NCBI RefSeq assembly: GCF_009866805.1
Contig: NZ_SIZW01000039.1
Coordinates: 372,001-436,000, forward strand
Source: Schauerella aestuarii
GTDB lineage: Bacteria; Pseudomonadota; Gammaproteobacteria; Burkholderiales; Burkholderiaceae_B
Direction: 5' to 3'
DNA: 64,000 nt
Part shown: one piece after another, positions 1 through 8,838 of the stretch
Layout: each line of letters opens with the position of its first letter
Position numbering within the stretch: the first letter of the stretch is position 1
Notes under the pieces: generated by a model
Seen by the model: only the letters and a program-made list of their open reading frames with translations
Database searches by the model: none
What the model was told of the DNA's origin: nothing
Position numbers and translations under genes: made by a program

Positions 1-1
1 G

Positions 2-691
2 AGCCCGGATGGACGCAAACTTTATGTGGGCGTGGGTTCGAACAGCAACATCACCGAGAATGGCCTGGAGGTGGAATACCGGCGCGCGGCTGTCCTGGAG
101 GTCGACGTCGCCACGCGCGGCAGTCGCGTCTACGCGTCCGGTTTGCGCAATCCGACCGGGCTGCAGTGGGAGCCGCAGAGCGGCAAGCTCTGGGCGATCG
201 TCAATGAGCGCGATGAAATCGGCGCGGACCTGGTGCCGGACTATATGACCGCGGTGCGTGAGGGCGGATTCTACGGCTGGCCCTACAGCTACTACGGGCA
301 GAACGTGGATGAGCGGGTGATGCCGCAGCGCCCCGATCTGGTGAAGACAGCGCTCAAGCCAGACTATGCGCTGGCCTCGCACGTGGCACCCCTGGGCCTG
401 TGGTTCTACACCGGCTCCGGTTTGCAGGCGAAGTACAAGGGTGGCGCATTCGTCGCCGAGCATGGCAGTTGGGATCGCACGCCGTTAAGTGGCTACGAAG
501 TGGTGTACGTGCCGTTTGCCAATGGCGTGCCCACAGGGCCTGCTCAAACGGTGGTGAGTGGTTTCTATTCTGCCGACCAGAAGGATCTCTATGGTGCACC
601 CGTAGGGATGACGCAAAGCGCCGAAGGTGCGTTGCTCATTGCGGACGACGTGGGCAACGCGGTCTGGAGCGTTACTGGCGACGGCAGTTGA
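2..691 (+). CDS. PQQ-dependent sugar (glucose/sorbosone) dehydrogenase, 3' part
   Basis: The frame is open from the left edge, so the 5' end lies outside the window; 229 residues are visible. The segment matches the later blades of soluble glucose/sorbosone dehydrogenase beta-propellers: SPDGRKLYVGVGSNSN, then the hallmark GLRNPTGLQWEP, a WAIVNERDE motif, GGFYGWPYSYYG and a late AEHGSWDR. Family members are periplasmic and oxidise aldose sugars or related polyols with PQQ. The substrate cannot be told from this part. The gene ends just before a hairpin whose T-run points the other way, so the two convergent genes here are closely packed. Confidence is high for the family and low for substrate. 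Confidence 0.88.
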   Translation, partial: SPDGRKLYVGVGSNSNITENGLEVEYRRAAVLEVDVATRGSRVYASGLRNPTGLQWEPQSGKLWAIVNERDEIGADLVPDYMTAVREGGFYGWPYSYYGQNVDERVMPQRPDLVKTALKPDYALASHVAPLGLWFYTGSGLQAKYKGGAFVAEHGSWDRTPLSGYEVVYVPFANGVPTGPAQTVVSGFYSADQKDLYGAPVGMTQSAEGALLIADDVGNAVWSVTGDGS

Positions 692-715
692 CGCCGATCG
701 GCACCCGCACCGAGG

Positions 716-755
716 CATAAAAAAATCGGCCGCTTCATATCGAAGGGGCCGATTT
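716..755 (-). terminator. Intrinsic terminator downstream of mqo
   Basis: Inverted repeat AAATCGGCC (723-731) with GGCCGATTT (747-755), a 9-bp stem and 15-nt loop. Read on the minus strand the stem runs directly into a T-run of seven, so it fits a rho-independent terminator for mqo. It sits between two convergent genes and could also slow plus-strand transcription, but no T-run follows it on that strand. Confidence 0.8.
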
Positions 756-797
756 CATTGGGGCAGTGAACTTATCCCCGGGGCTTACGCGTCAGTA

Positions 798-2501
798 TCA
801 GAGCGCTTGCAGTTCCACATTCGTGCGATCGCTTTTATCCGAGGGCTTCGGCGTGATCTTGGGATCTGCCGAAGGCTGGGGCGTCAAGTTTGCCGAGGCG
901 GCGTCCGGCACCGTCAGGTAGGGCAGCTTCAACGCGTCGCTCGTCATACGGCGAATCTCGTTCGTGAGGGCGGGGCTCTCGTTGATCTTGCGACCGTAGG
1001 AGGGCACGATTTCCTTCAGACGCGTTTCCCAGCCGGCGGCCATTTCCTTCGGAAACGCTTTCGCCAACACGTTAAGCATGATGGGGGGCGAGGTCGACGC
1101 GCCGGGCGATGCGCCCAGCAGAGCCGCGATCGTGCCTTCCTTGTCGGTCACGATTTCCGTGCCGAATTGCAGGATGGCGCCTTTTTGCGGATCGCGCTTG
1201 ATGACCTGCACGCGCTGGCCGGCCGTGACCAGTTTCCAGTCGCTGCGCTTGGCTTCAGGGAAATACTTGATCAATTCGGCGTGACGATCTTCGTCGGTCA
1301 GCGCGGCTTGCTGCGCCAGATAGCGCACCAGATCCAGGTTTTCCGAGCCCACGGCGAGCATGCCTGCCACGTTGTTGTGGTTGACCGACGAGAACAGATC
1401 GAACCACGAGCCTTCCTTCAGGAACTTGGTGCTGAAGAGGGCGAAGGGTCCGAAGAGCGTGACCGGCTTGCCGTCGAGCTTGCGGGCATCCAGGTGCGGT
1501 ACCGACATCGGCGGTGAGCCGGCTTCGGCTTTGCCGTATGCCTTGACGTTATGACGGGCGCTGATTTCCAGCGATTCAAAGGCCAGGAATTGACCGCCCA
1601 CCGGGAAGCCGGCGTAGTCCTTGGATTCCGGAATGCCGGACAGTTGCAGGAGCTTGAGCGAGGCACCACCGGCGCCGATGAACACGAACTTCGATTTGAT
1701 CGTCGTGTCGTTACCCGACTTCAGGTCGTGTACGGTCACGTTCCAGGTCTTGTCGTCGTTCTGATGCAGGCCACGCACTTCGTGGCCGAGTTGCAGTTCG
1801 AAGTTCGGGTTGGTCTGCAACGACTTCGTGAGTTCGCGCGTGATCACGCCGAAGTTCACGTCGGTGCCCAAGGGCATATAGGTCGCGGCGAGCTTTTGCT
1901 TCGGGTCGCGGCCTTCGATCATCAACGGCGCCCACTTGCGGATCTGTTCTTGATCCTGGGTGAATTCCATACCGTAGAAGAGCGGGTTCTTGATCAGCGC
2001 CGCGTGACGCTTGCGCAGATATTCGATGTTCTCATCGCCCCAGACGAAGCTCATGTGCGGCGTGGGATTGATGAAAGCCGACGGCTCTTGCAGATGGCCG
2101 CGCTTCACTTGATGCGACCAGAACTGGCGCGACACCTCGAACTGCTCGGCAATGCCGACGGCGCGTTTGGTTTCGATCGAACCATCTTCGAGCTCGGGCG
2201 TGTAGTTCAGCTCGGCAAATGCCGAGTGACCCGTGCCGGCGTTGTTCCAGCCGTCCGAGCTTTCCATGGCGACGCCGTCCATGCGTTCGAACAGCTTCAT
2301 CTTCCAGCCCGGTTCGAGCTCTTGCAGATACGTCGCCAACGTGACGCTCATCACGCCGCCGCCGATCAGAACCACATCCACGGGCTGTTCGTTATCTGCT
2401 TTCGGGGGCGAACCCTTGTACAGAGGCCAGTAGAGGAAAACCACGGCGACCACCGCGAGGACCACGATGAGCCCCGCTAGTGTTTTGAGGATTTTTTTCA
2501 T
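798..2501 (-). CDS. mqo: Malate:quinone oxidoreductase
   Basis: 567 residues, slightly longer than the usual 500-550 because of an N-terminal membrane segment (about residues 7-25, strongly hydrophobic after MKKILK) and a C-terminal proline/serine-rich tail. The FAD-binding motif [10 protein letters not shown] lies at 43-52, followed by the Mqo signatures [14 protein letters not shown] and ELNYTPE. The enzyme oxidises malate to oxaloacetate and passes electrons to quinone, an FAD-dependent alternative to NAD malate dehydrogenase in the TCA cycle. The N-terminal anchor suggests attachment to the inner membrane. Ribosome-binding site CGGGAGG precedes the ATG on the minus strand. It is monocistronic and ends at the terminator at 716-755. 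Confidence 0.96.
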   Translation of the reverse strand: MKKILKTLAGLIVVLAVVAVVFLYWPLYKGSPPKADNEQPVDVVLIGGGVMSVTLATYLQELEPGWKMKLFERMDGVAMESSDGWNNAGTGHSAFAELNYTPELEDGSIETKRAVGIAEQFEVSRQFWSHQVKRGHLQEPSAFINPTPHMSFVWGDENIEYLRKRHAALIKNPLFYGMEFTQDQEQIRKWAPLMIEGRDPKQKLAATYMPLGTDVNFGVITRELTKSLQTNPNFELQLGHEVRGLHQNDDKTWNVTVHDLKSGNDTTIKSKFVFIGAGGASLKLLQLSGIPESKDYAGFPVGGQFLAFESLEISARHNVKAYGKAEAGSPPMSVPHLDARKLDGKPVTLFGPFALFSTKFLKEGSWFDLFSSVNHNNVAGMLAVGSENLDLVRYLAQQAALTDEDRHAELIKYFPEAKRSDWKLVTAGQRVQVIKRDPQKGAILQFGTEIVTDKEGTIAALLGASPGASTSPPIMLNVLAKAFPKEMAAGWETRLKEIVPSYGRKINESPALTNEIRRMTSDALKLPYLTVPDAASANLTPQPSADPKITPKPSDKSDRTNVELQAL

Positions 2502-2950
2502 AACTTCCGGGAGGTCTAGAAAGAGAGTGGGCGTGGCTTTGCACGCGGGCGCATGGCATCCGCAGCCGACGACGGCTCGCAGAAACGACTATCCATAGGC
2601 GGCGCACGTAGGTCGCACAGCAGACAAGACGTCGAATCGTGCAACAGCAGCGCCCAGAAAAAATGCGTTCGATCAGGCAACCTTTAGGTTGCGCCGCAAC
2701 ATTTTAGCAAGAGTGAAATTAATCCCTCGAAAACACGCTTTATCTGTAGGGGTATACCCTGGGTGTGGCGGCCATGCTAGCCGGGATCGGGGCGGGCGGA
2801 CCTGAATGGGTTGACTGCAACAACCGTGGAAATGGTGGAATGACTGTCGCGAGATCGATGTTCGCCATACAAAGCGATATTCAAGGGCAAAAAAAACCTG
2901 GAACTCGCGTGAGCGAGACCAGGCCAAGAGCCAACTTTTCGCGTGAGGGG
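2502..2950. other. Intergenic region between mqo and tctA
   Basis: This 449-base gap holds the upstream region of mqo and, at its right end, the tctA terminator. Two perfect short palindromes are visible: GCAACC-TTTA-GGTTGC (2677-2692) and GGGTATACCC (2750-2759). Either could be an operator or hairpin for mqo, but nothing further supports them. A-rich stretches occur around 2660-2720. No convincing gene was seen on either strand. Confidence 0.5.
2889..2923 (-). terminator. Intrinsic terminator downstream of tctA
   Basis: On the minus strand CCTGG-T-CTCGC-TCAC-GCGAG-TT-CCAGG forms a two-part stem with a 4-nt loop, followed by eight T residues (the A-run at 2889-2896 on the plus strand). It lies about 30 bases after the tctA stop and is a convincing rho-independent terminator for the tctBA operon. 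Confidence 0.88.
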
Positions 2951-4456
2951 TCAGTCTTCTTCGACGAACGCCTCATCGCGTTTCTTGCGCAGCGATGGCA
3001 GCGTCACCAGCACCAGCAGAACGGCGGCGGCCGCAAGCAGCGACGCCGACAGCGGTCGCGTGACGAAAGTGGAGAACTCGCCGCGCGACAGCAGGAGCGC
3101 CCGCCGGAAGTTCTCTTCCATCATGGGGCCCAACACCAAACCGAGCAGCAATGGCGCGCCTTCGCATTTGAGCTTGCTCCACACATAACCGACCACGCCG
3201 AACACCGCAAACATGAAGATGTCGAACACGTTGTAGTTCAGCGAATACACGCCGATCGTGCAGAACACCAGGATCGCGGGGAAGAGCATGCGGTAGGGCA
3301 CGCGCAACAGCTTCACCCAAATGCCGATCAGCGGCAGGTTGAGAATCACCAGCATCAGGTTGCCGATCCACATGGATGCGATCAGGCCCCAGAACAATTC
3401 CGGATGGCTGGTCATCACTTGCGGGCCGGGCTGGATGTTGTGAATCGTCATCGCACCCACCATCAGCGCCATCACGGCATTACCCGGGATACCCAGCGTG
3501 AGCAAGGGAATGAACGAGGTTTGCGCGCCGGCGTTGTTGGCCGACTCCGGGCCCGCCAAGCCGGCGGGGTGGCCTTTGCCGAAGCGTTCCGGATTCGCAG
3601 AGAGCTTCTTCTCCAGCGTGTAAGACGCAAACGCCGAGAGCACCGATCCGCCACCGGGCAAGATGCCGAGTGCCGAACCCAGCGCCGTGCCACGCACGAC
3701 GGCCGGCCACGACTCCTTGAATTCCTGCTTACTGGGATAAAGCGATCCCACCTTGTCGGCGATCTCGACTCGCTGCTCTTTGAGCTCCAGGTTGGCCATG
3801 ATCTCGGCCAGCCCGAACACACCCATTGCGACGATGGCGAAGTCGATGCCGTCTTGCAGTTCAGGAATGCTGAAGTCGTAGCGGGCAACGCCCGAGTTCA
3901 CGTCAGTGCCGACCATGCCGAGCAGCAAGCCGAGCAGGATCATGCAGATCGCCTTGGAGAGTGAACCCGAGGCCAGCACCACAGCGCCAATCAAGCCCAG
4001 CGCCATCAGCGAGAAGTATTCGGCCGGCCCGAAGGCAAACGCCACTTCAGCCAACGGCGGCGCGAAGGCGGCGATCAACACGGTGGCGACACTGCCGGCG
4101 AAAAACGAACCGATGGCCGCAATCGAAAGCGCCGCACCCGCGCGCCCATTGCGTGCCATCTGGTGGCCGTCGAGCACGGTCACCACGGCCGATGTCTCAC
4201 CTGGAAGATTGACCAGAATCGCAGTGGTCGATCCGCCGTATTGTGTGCCGTAATAAATGCCGGCCAGCATGATGAGCCCGGCAATCGGCGGCAGCACGTA
4301 GGTGATCGGCAGCAGCATCGCAATGGTGGGCACGGGGCCCAGGCCCGGCAGCACGCCGACCAGCGTGCCCAGCAGGCAGCCGAGAAAGGCATAGGTGAGG
4401 TTTTCGGGCGTAAACGCCACCGAGAACCCCAGCATGAGGTTATCCATCAATTCCAT
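2951..4456 (-). CDS. tctA: Tripartite tricarboxylate transporter large permease TctA
   Basis: 501 residues, the usual length for TctA, with about a dozen hydrophobic segments. The signature GTLVGVLPGLGPV (near residues 30-42) and the GIYYGTQYGGSTTAILVNLPG stretch (about 67-87) identify the family, and the second repeat half has GTALGSALGILPGGGSVL. TctA is the large inner-membrane subunit that, with TctB, imports carboxylates delivered by a periplasmic TctC/Bug receptor. It is 10 bases downstream of tctB, hence one operon. No receptor gene adjoins the pair, so the receptor must be encoded elsewhere, perhaps one of the seven Bug genes in this window. Confidence 0.95.
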   Translation of the reverse strand: MELMDNLMLGFSVAFTPENLTYAFLGCLLGTLVGVLPGLGPVPTIAMLLPITYVLPPIAGLIMLAGIYYGTQYGGSTTAILVNLPGETSAVVTVLDGHQMARNGRAGAALSIAAIGSFFAGSVATVLIAAFAPPLAEVAFAFGPAEYFSLMALGLIGAVVLASGSLSKAICMILLGLLLGMVGTDVNSGVARYDFSIPELQDGIDFAIVAMGVFGLAEIMANLELKEQRVEIADKVGSLYPSKQEFKESWPAVVRGTALGSALGILPGGGSVLSAFASYTLEKKLSANPERFGKGHPAGLAGPESANNAGAQTSFIPLLTLGIPGNAVMALMVGAMTIHNIQPGPQVMTSHPELFWGLIASMWIGNLMLVILNLPLIGIWVKLLRVPYRMLFPAILVFCTIGVYSLNYNVFDIFMFAVFGVVGYVWSKLKCEGAPLLLGLVLGPMMEENFRRALLLSRGEFSTFVTRPLSASLLAAAAVLLVLVTLPSLRKKRDEAFVEED

Positions 4457-4466
4457 GGTGGTTTCC

Positions 4467-4925
4467 TTAATTGCTCAGTGCAGCGGGCCAGAGGGGGAAG
4501 ATCAATCCCAATCCGCGGATGAACGCCACATAGGAGAACAACACCAGGAACAGGCCGTTGGCGACGGCGACCTTCCAATTGAACTCGTGGCTGGCAAAAC
4601 TGCTGACAACGACCAGCAGAAACACGGAGAGATACAGCCCCAGTGGCCGCAGAACGAAGCCGTAAAGCGTGACCGAACCGACCACCAGCAGCAGGATGCG
4701 GAAGTCAAAGCGGGTGATCTCGGTCTCGGGCGCGCGCTTGGCAAGCGACGTCATCAATACGACTGCCCCCATCAGCGCCAGGACGATGCCCAGCCAGAAG
4801 GGGAAGTAGCCCGGGCCCATGCGGGCTGCGGTTCCCATGCTGTAGCTGGTGGCCTTGAGCGCGAAGGCGCCGCCTATGGCGATGAACATCGCCCCAGACC
4901 AGAAGTCTTGTCTGTTTTTAACCAA
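4467..4925 (-). CDS. tctB: Tripartite tricarboxylate transporter small subunit TctB
   Basis: 152 residues with four predicted membrane segments, matching the small TctB subunit (typically 140-170). The N-terminal pattern of a first helix, then MGTAARMGPGYFP before helix two, is characteristic. The best start is TTG at 4923-4925: AAGGAG lies about 8 bases upstream on the minus strand and no ATG occurs before the first helix. TTG starts are rare and usually lower expression. TctB works with TctA in the inner membrane. The region upstream carries no receptor gene. Confidence 0.9.
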   Translation of the reverse strand: MVKNRQDFWSGAMFIAIGGAFALKATSYSMGTAARMGPGYFPFWLGIVLALMGAVVLMTSLAKRAPETEITRFDFRILLLVVGSVTLYGFVLRPLGLYLSVFLLVVVSSFASHEFNWKVAVANGLFLVLFSYVAFIRGLGLIFPLWPAALSN

Positions 4926-5458
4926 ACGGTTGTCTCCTTGTAACGGGGCGCGTCGCGACTGGATAGGTCATGCACGCCCTTGTCGATTCTGATCATGACT
5001 GTCGATTTCGACAGCACGAAGAAAGCAAAATGAAAGCTTATGGATGTGCTGAATCCGCGTTCCTGGATGAAAAAAGTGAAGGAAATTTCGGGGGTCAATC
5101 CCGGGCGATCGAAAGCACGGCACAGGCAGACGCGCCTGGGCGAATCGACCTCTATCGTGCTGAGAGTGGCTTGCCGCCTGCATTTGCAGGCCGCCGCCAC
5201 CCCTGTCCGCGCTGGCGCGATGCGCGCTTGCACGTAACGGTTGCTGCAACCCATCGTGGGGCATCCTCGTGACGGAAGTCAGTTGATCTTCCGGCGGGGC
5301 TCACATATGGCTGGGATGAAAAATATCATGACGTGATGTATTAATGCAACCCGCTATTTTCCCTAGGATCGGCCCATCACGCTCGGCACAGGCATTGCGT
5401 AGGGGTGGGCAACCCGCCGTGATTGCGGCGCCGATTTGACGACCGATAGAGGATTGCC
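4926..5458. other. Intergenic region upstream of tctB and the small charged gene
   Basis: 533 bases that must hold the tctBA promoter (reading left) and the promoter of the 56-residue gene (reading right). Open frames on both strands here (for example 5040-5237 plus) have arginine-rich, non-family translations and no good ribosome-binding site, so I do not call them. A-rich patches near 5020-5090 and around 5315-5345 are the likeliest promoter positions. Nothing else recognisable was found. Confidence 0.45.
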
Positions 5459-5629
5459 ATGACTGACCCCCGCAACGTTGCGCACGACAAGAAAGTCATT
5501 CAAGAGAAGAAGCATCAGGGCGAGGAGATTGCGCCGGATGCCGAGCATGCCGTTCAGCCCGGCAAGAAGCCGCGTCTGAAGACGGATGATGACCAGGACG
5601 ACACCAAAGACGATACGTCTGAGAAGTAA
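5459..5629 (+). CDS. Small highly charged protein, 56 residues
   Basis: ATG at 5459 is preceded by AGAGGA at a spacing of about 6, and the frame runs 56 codons to TAA. The product starts MTDPRNVAHDKK and ends in an Asp/Thr/Lys-rich tail (DDDQDDTKDDTSEK). It has no hydrophobic segment, no cysteine and no aromatic residue, so it is probably disordered and cytoplasmic. I do not recognise its function. A perfect 7-bp stem (ACGGGCC/GGCCCGT, 5639-5658) follows the stop but lacks a T-run; a better terminator lies at 5794-5828. The good ribosome-binding site and separation from other genes support a real gene, but conservation was not testable. Confidence 0.6.
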   Translation: MTDPRNVAHDKKVIQEKKHQGEEIAPDAEHAVQPGKKPRLKTDDDQDDTKDDTSEK

Positions 5630-5690
5630 AGCTGGAAGACGGGCCGTGCAAGGCCCGTTGACGGGGGCGACTTAGATGATCGACGGCGGC

Positions 5691-5770
5691 ATGGGTCGCC
5701 ACCCGAATGAGCCGCGACCCAAATGAGTCGTGACCCATATGAGTCGCGACCTATATGGGTCACGAGCAGG
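5691..5770. repeat. Five tandem 16-bp repeats
   Basis: Five consecutive 16-base units start at 5691, 5707, 5723, 5739 and 5755. The consensus is ATGAGTCGCGACCCAT; the best-kept units are 3 and 4. The core GTCGCGAC is itself palindromic, so every unit can form a small hairpin, and unit boundaries (CATATG-like) are also symmetric. The outer units are more degraded. The array lies between the small charged gene and a strong terminator. Confidence 0.85.
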
Positions 5771-5793
5771 TTTTGGTCGTGACAGCGAGTTGA

Positions 5794-5828
5794 GGGCCAC
5801 TCCGGTGAGGAGTGGCCCTTGTTTTGGG
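5794..5828 (+). terminator. Intrinsic terminator
   Basis: Perfect 10-bp stem GGGCCACTCC (5794-5803) and GGAGTGGCCC (5809-5818) with the 5-base loop GGTGA, followed by TTGTTTTGGG. It suits transcription from the left (the small gene at 5459-5629). In the other direction it lies just beyond the stop of the minus-strand dehydrogenase and may also serve that operon, although the downstream sequence there is T-poor. Confidence 0.8.
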
Positions 5829-5864
5829 CGCGATGCACGTAGCCGGCGTGAATGCGACCGGCGA

Positions 5865-6749
5865 TCAGGCCGTGTTCAATTTGCCGACGACGCTCCAATC
5901 TTTTGCACCATCGCCGCGCTCGCAGATCGCCTCGATGCGTTGCAGAATGACTTGCGCCACGGCCATTTCTCGGTCGGCGCGTGAAGCCTGAGCGGCGGCC
6001 TGCGCCAGGCGCAAATCCTTGCGCATAAGTTCCGCCTTGAATCCCGGCTCGAAGTCCTGCTCGAGCAGGCGAACGGCATTTTTTTCCAAAACGGCGCTGC
6101 GTGCCGCGCCGCCAAGCAGGGCCTCGCGCACCGCTGCAGGATCGACGCCATTGGCGCGGGCCAAGGCAAATGCCTCGACCACACCGAACATCACACTGCT
6201 TACGGCGATCTGATTGCAGGCCTTGGCGATTTGCCCGGCACCCGGATCGCCCACGTGCACCACGCGGCTGGCGATGCCGTCCAGGTACTCGCGGCAATGG
6301 TCGAAAGCGTCGCGGCGGGCCCCCACCATGCAACTCAGTTCGCCTTTTGCTGCAGCCGCCTCGCCACCGCTGACCGGGGCGTCGAGCAAGGTAATGCCGA
6401 GTTCCCCGAGGCGCAGTGCGTGATCGCGCGTGGCCTGTGCCGAGATCGTGCTGGCATCGATCACGAAGCTGCCTGGTTTGAGCGCGGCGGCGAGCCCCTG
6501 ATCGCCAAACAGCACGGCGGCGACGGCCTCGGTATCCGAGAGACACAACATGACCACGTCCGTTCGTGCGCCGATCTCGGCCGGCGACGCCGCGCCATGC
6601 GCCCCGGCGTCAATCAACGCACCCTCGGCAGAACGATTGCGGTTGTGAACGTGAACCTCAAACCCGCGACGCAGCAGAGATGCGGCCATGCCGCGCCCCA
6701 TGATGCCAAGCCCGATGAAACCGATGGTTTTAGCGACGGTGGTGGTCAT
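5865..6749 (-). CDS. NAD(P)-dependent 3-hydroxyisobutyrate-dehydrogenase-family oxidoreductase
   Basis: 294 residues, the typical length for beta-hydroxyacid dehydrogenases. The Rossmann motif GFIGLGIMGRGMA is at 10-22; the substrate-binding motif DAPVSGGEAAAAKG follows at 123-136; the catalytic lysine is K176 in GAGQIAKACNQI. Relatives oxidise 3-hydroxyisobutyrate, tartronate semialdehyde or similar beta-hydroxy acids in the cytoplasm. It starts 13 bases after the stop of the Bug receptor gene, so the two are an operon, and this suggests the enzyme acts on the imported acid. The pair is divergent from a LysR gene. The exact substrate is unknown; tartronate semialdehyde reductase is a possible alternative name. 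Confidence 0.9.
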   Translation of the reverse strand: MTTTVAKTIGFIGLGIMGRGMAASLLRRGFEVHVHNRNRSAEGALIDAGAHGAASPAEIGARTDVVMLCLSDTEAVAAVLFGDQGLAAALKPGSFVIDASTISAQATRDHALRLGELGITLLDAPVSGGEAAAAKGELSCMVGARRDAFDHCREYLDGIASRVVHVGDPGAGQIAKACNQIAVSSVMFGVVEAFALARANGVDPAAVREALLGGAARSAVLEKNAVRLLEQDFEPGFKAELMRKDLRLAQAAAQASRADREMAVAQVILQRIEAICERGDGAKDWSVVGKLNTA

Positions 6750-6762
6750 GCCTGTCTGTTCC

Positions 6763-7731
6763 TCAGTTTTTTGCGCTTTTGATCTTGGCCAGCGAATCGC
6801 CGACCAAGGTGTAGCTTTCGTTGATCTCCTTCTGAAACGCCGGGCCGTCGGCGTAGTCGGTGGTGAGGCCGCTGCTCTGGGCGTACGTTTTCCAGGAGGG
6901 GCTGTCCAGCGCCTCGTGAAAGACGCGGTTCAGATACCGGTATATGGGCTCGGGCAGGCCAGCGGGCGCCATCAAGCCTTTCATATTGTCCAGCGCCACC
7001 GGGTAGCCCAGCTCGCCCACGGTGGGCACGTTGGGGAGGGAGGCCACACGCACTTTGGAGAACACGGCGATCGGCCGGATCTTGCCGCCGTCGATCAGGC
7101 CTTTCACTTCTTCGGGCGCGCCGAACGCCATGTCGAGTTGACCCGCGGCCAGCGCCAACGTGGCTTCCGCTGCGCCCTTGTAGGGCACATGAAGAAAACG
7201 CAGGCCGCTATTGGCCTCGAACGCGAGCATGGTGGAATGAAACAAGCTGCCTTCGCCGGTGGAGCCGTACGAGAGGCCTTCAGGTTTTTCTTTGGCGGCA
7301 GCGATCAATTCCTGCATCGTCTTGTAGGGCGAATTCACGTTGACGGCGAGGACCGACGGCAGCCGAGCCGCTTTGAGAATCGGCGTGAAATCGCGGCGGG
7401 CGTCATACGAAATTTTCTGATGATTGCCCACCGATGTCGTCTCACTGCCGCCACCGACGAACAGTTTGTAGCCGTCCGGTTTGGCATTGGCGACCTCTTG
7501 AGCGGCGAGTACGCCCGCCACACCGGGTTTGTTGATCACGATCACCGGCACCGGCACCGTGCTTTTCACGGCGTTGGCGAGTTGGCGGGCGATCTGGTCG
7601 GCCGACCCGCCGGGGGCGAAGCCGACGAGAATTTCAATGGGCCGCTCCGGCTTCCATTCCTGCGCAACGGCAGGACCGGCGAACGACGCCCAGGCGAGTC
7701 CAGCCGCCAGCCATTTCATTGTGGTGTTCAT
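6763..7731 (-). CDS. Bug-family (TctC) periplasmic substrate-binding receptor
   Basis: 322 residues with a signal peptide (cleavage likely after AVA, residue 23). The Bug signatures are present: RPIEILVGFAPGGSADQIARQ at the first lobe, a KPDGYKLFVG segment, and a LLHVPYKGAAEATLALAAGQ-type stretch (here FLHVPYKGAAEA). Such receptors bind carboxylates or small amides in the periplasm and hand them to a TctAB pair. It is first in a two-gene operon with the hydroxyacid dehydrogenase and divergent from a LysR regulator 181 bases away, which probably controls it. Ligand unknown; a hydroxy acid is the natural guess from its neighbour. Confidence 0.93.
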   Translation of the reverse strand: MNTTMKWLAAGLAWASFAGPAVAQEWKPERPIEILVGFAPGGSADQIARQLANAVKSTVPVPVIVINKPGVAGVLAAQEVANAKPDGYKLFVGGGSETTSVGNHQKISYDARRDFTPILKAARLPSVLAVNVNSPYKTMQELIAAAKEKPEGLSYGSTGEGSLFHSTMLAFEANSGLRFLHVPYKGAAEATLALAAGQLDMAFGAPEEVKGLIDGGKIRPIAVFSKVRVASLPNVPTVGELGYPVALDNMKGLMAPAGLPEPIYRYLNRVFHEALDSPSWKTYAQSSGLTTDYADGPAFQKEINESYTLVGDSLAKIKSAKN

Positions 7732-7836
7732 GTTTGTCTCCTCATGCGGTTTCTAAGACCGCGTGTAAGGCTTTCCAGGTGTGTGGCCGACTGTAGCAAT
7801 CCGGATTCAGAGAAGAAAGTGATAAATTTCTACAAA

Positions 7837-7854
7837 ACTCCATCGCTTTTTCCG
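7837..7854. promoter_or_regulatory. Candidate LysR-site motif shared with 8846-8854
   Basis: ACTCCATCGCTTTTTCCG lies in the divergent region between the Bug/dehydrogenase operon and the LysR gene. The core CTCCATCG recurs exactly at 8847-8854 in front of the hydroxy-acid oxidase gene, where it forms an inverted repeat with CGATG. The recurrence in the two promoters flanking the LysR gene makes it a candidate binding site, but an 8-base match alone is weak. Confidence 0.35.
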
Positions 7855-7912
7855 AACTCAGCCGGTCGCGTGCGACGTGTTCCGCGTCAGCGATTTTCTC
7901 TAGAGCGTTGCA

Positions 7913-8812
7913 ATGACATTCAAGCAGTTGGAAGCCTTCTACGCGGCCGCCTTGGCATCGAGTTTTGCCGCAGCCGCCACACAGCTGCATCTGTCGCAAT
8001 CGTCCTTGTCCAAACGCTTGGGTGAACTGGAAGCCGATCTTGGCGAAGTCCTGTTTGACCGAACGGGTCACCGCTCCGTGCTGACCTCGGCCGGCCAGGC
8101 GCTGCTTCCCCTGGCGCGCGATATGTTGCAGGCTGCGCGCCATGCGCGCGACACTATCGGCAAGAACACGGGTCTGCAAGGCGTGTGTCGCTTCGGGATG
8201 GGCGAACTCGCCGCCGTTACCTGGTTACCCAGATTCGTCGCCCGTTGCCGGCGGGATTTTCCGGATCTGCGGCTTGAACCGCATGTGGATGTGGGGCAAA
8301 GCCTCGAGCGCCAGGTCGAAGCCGGCGAACTGGACTTCGCGGTGGTCGCCGGCTGGTCGTCGCGCAGCGCAATCGCCTCGCACACGATCGCCGAGGTGCG
8401 TTATGACTGGGTGGGCACCGATGCGCAATTGGGTGAGATTGAGGTGCTCACGCCGGAATCGCTGAAAGACATGACGGTGATCACGATGCCGCAAGGCGCC
8501 GGTTCGACGCGTATCTTCGAAGCCTGGATGGTGGATAACAAGTTGGCGGTGTCGCGGCAACTGATCTGCAACAACATGGGCGCCATCGCGGGCATGGTCG
8601 CCGCGGGTGTAGGCATCGCATTTTTCCCTAATGCGTGGCTGACGCCGCTGCGCGAAAAACATGGTTTGCGTGCCATCGTGGGCGAACCGCCCTTGCGCCC
8701 ATTGCATTACGCTTTTCAAAGCCGACGCGAAGACATTCGTCCGTTGGTGGCAGCCATGCGCGAGCGGGTGATGCTTGAAGTCGATTTCGAGGCACCCCAC
8801 GTGCTGTGGTGA
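7913..8812 (+). CDS. LysR-family transcriptional regulator
   Basis: 299 residues. The N-terminal winged helix-turn-helix spans about residues 1-60 (MTFKQLEAFYAAA, then LHLSQSSLSKRLGELE as the recognition helix, LFDRTGHRSVLTSAG as the wing). The rest is a periplasmic-binding-protein-like effector domain, with GVCRFGMGELAAVTWL at its start. It is placed between a divergent Bug/dehydrogenase operon and a same-strand oxidase-dehydrogenase-aldolase operon, so it probably regulates both in response to a hydroxy acid. Ribosome-binding sequence is weak. It may also repress itself, as is common in this family. Confidence 0.93.
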   Translation: MTFKQLEAFYAAALASSFAAAATQLHLSQSSLSKRLGELEADLGEVLFDRTGHRSVLTSAGQALLPLARDMLQAARHARDTIGKNTGLQGVCRFGMGELAAVTWLPRFVARCRRDFPDLRLEPHVDVGQSLERQVEAGELDFAVVAGWSSRSAIASHTIAEVRYDWVGTDAQLGEIEVLTPESLKDMTVITMPQGAGSTRIFEAWMVDNKLAVSRQLICNNMGAIAGMVAAGVGIAFFPNAWLTPLREKHGLRAIVGEPPLRPLHYAFQSRREDIRPLVAAMRERVMLEVDFEAPHVLW

Positions 8813-8838
8813 TCTGCGAGGCGTGACGCAGAAAAAAG

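Noticed and set aside
2677-2692. GCAACC-TTTA-GGTTGC palindrome as an mqo operator or terminator
   Set aside because: No T-run in either direction and no second copy; left as a description of the gap.
5040-5237. Short plus-strand frame beginning MDVLNPRSWMKK
   Set aside because: Opening residues look protein-like but the rest is Arg-rich and there is no family match or good ribosome-binding site.
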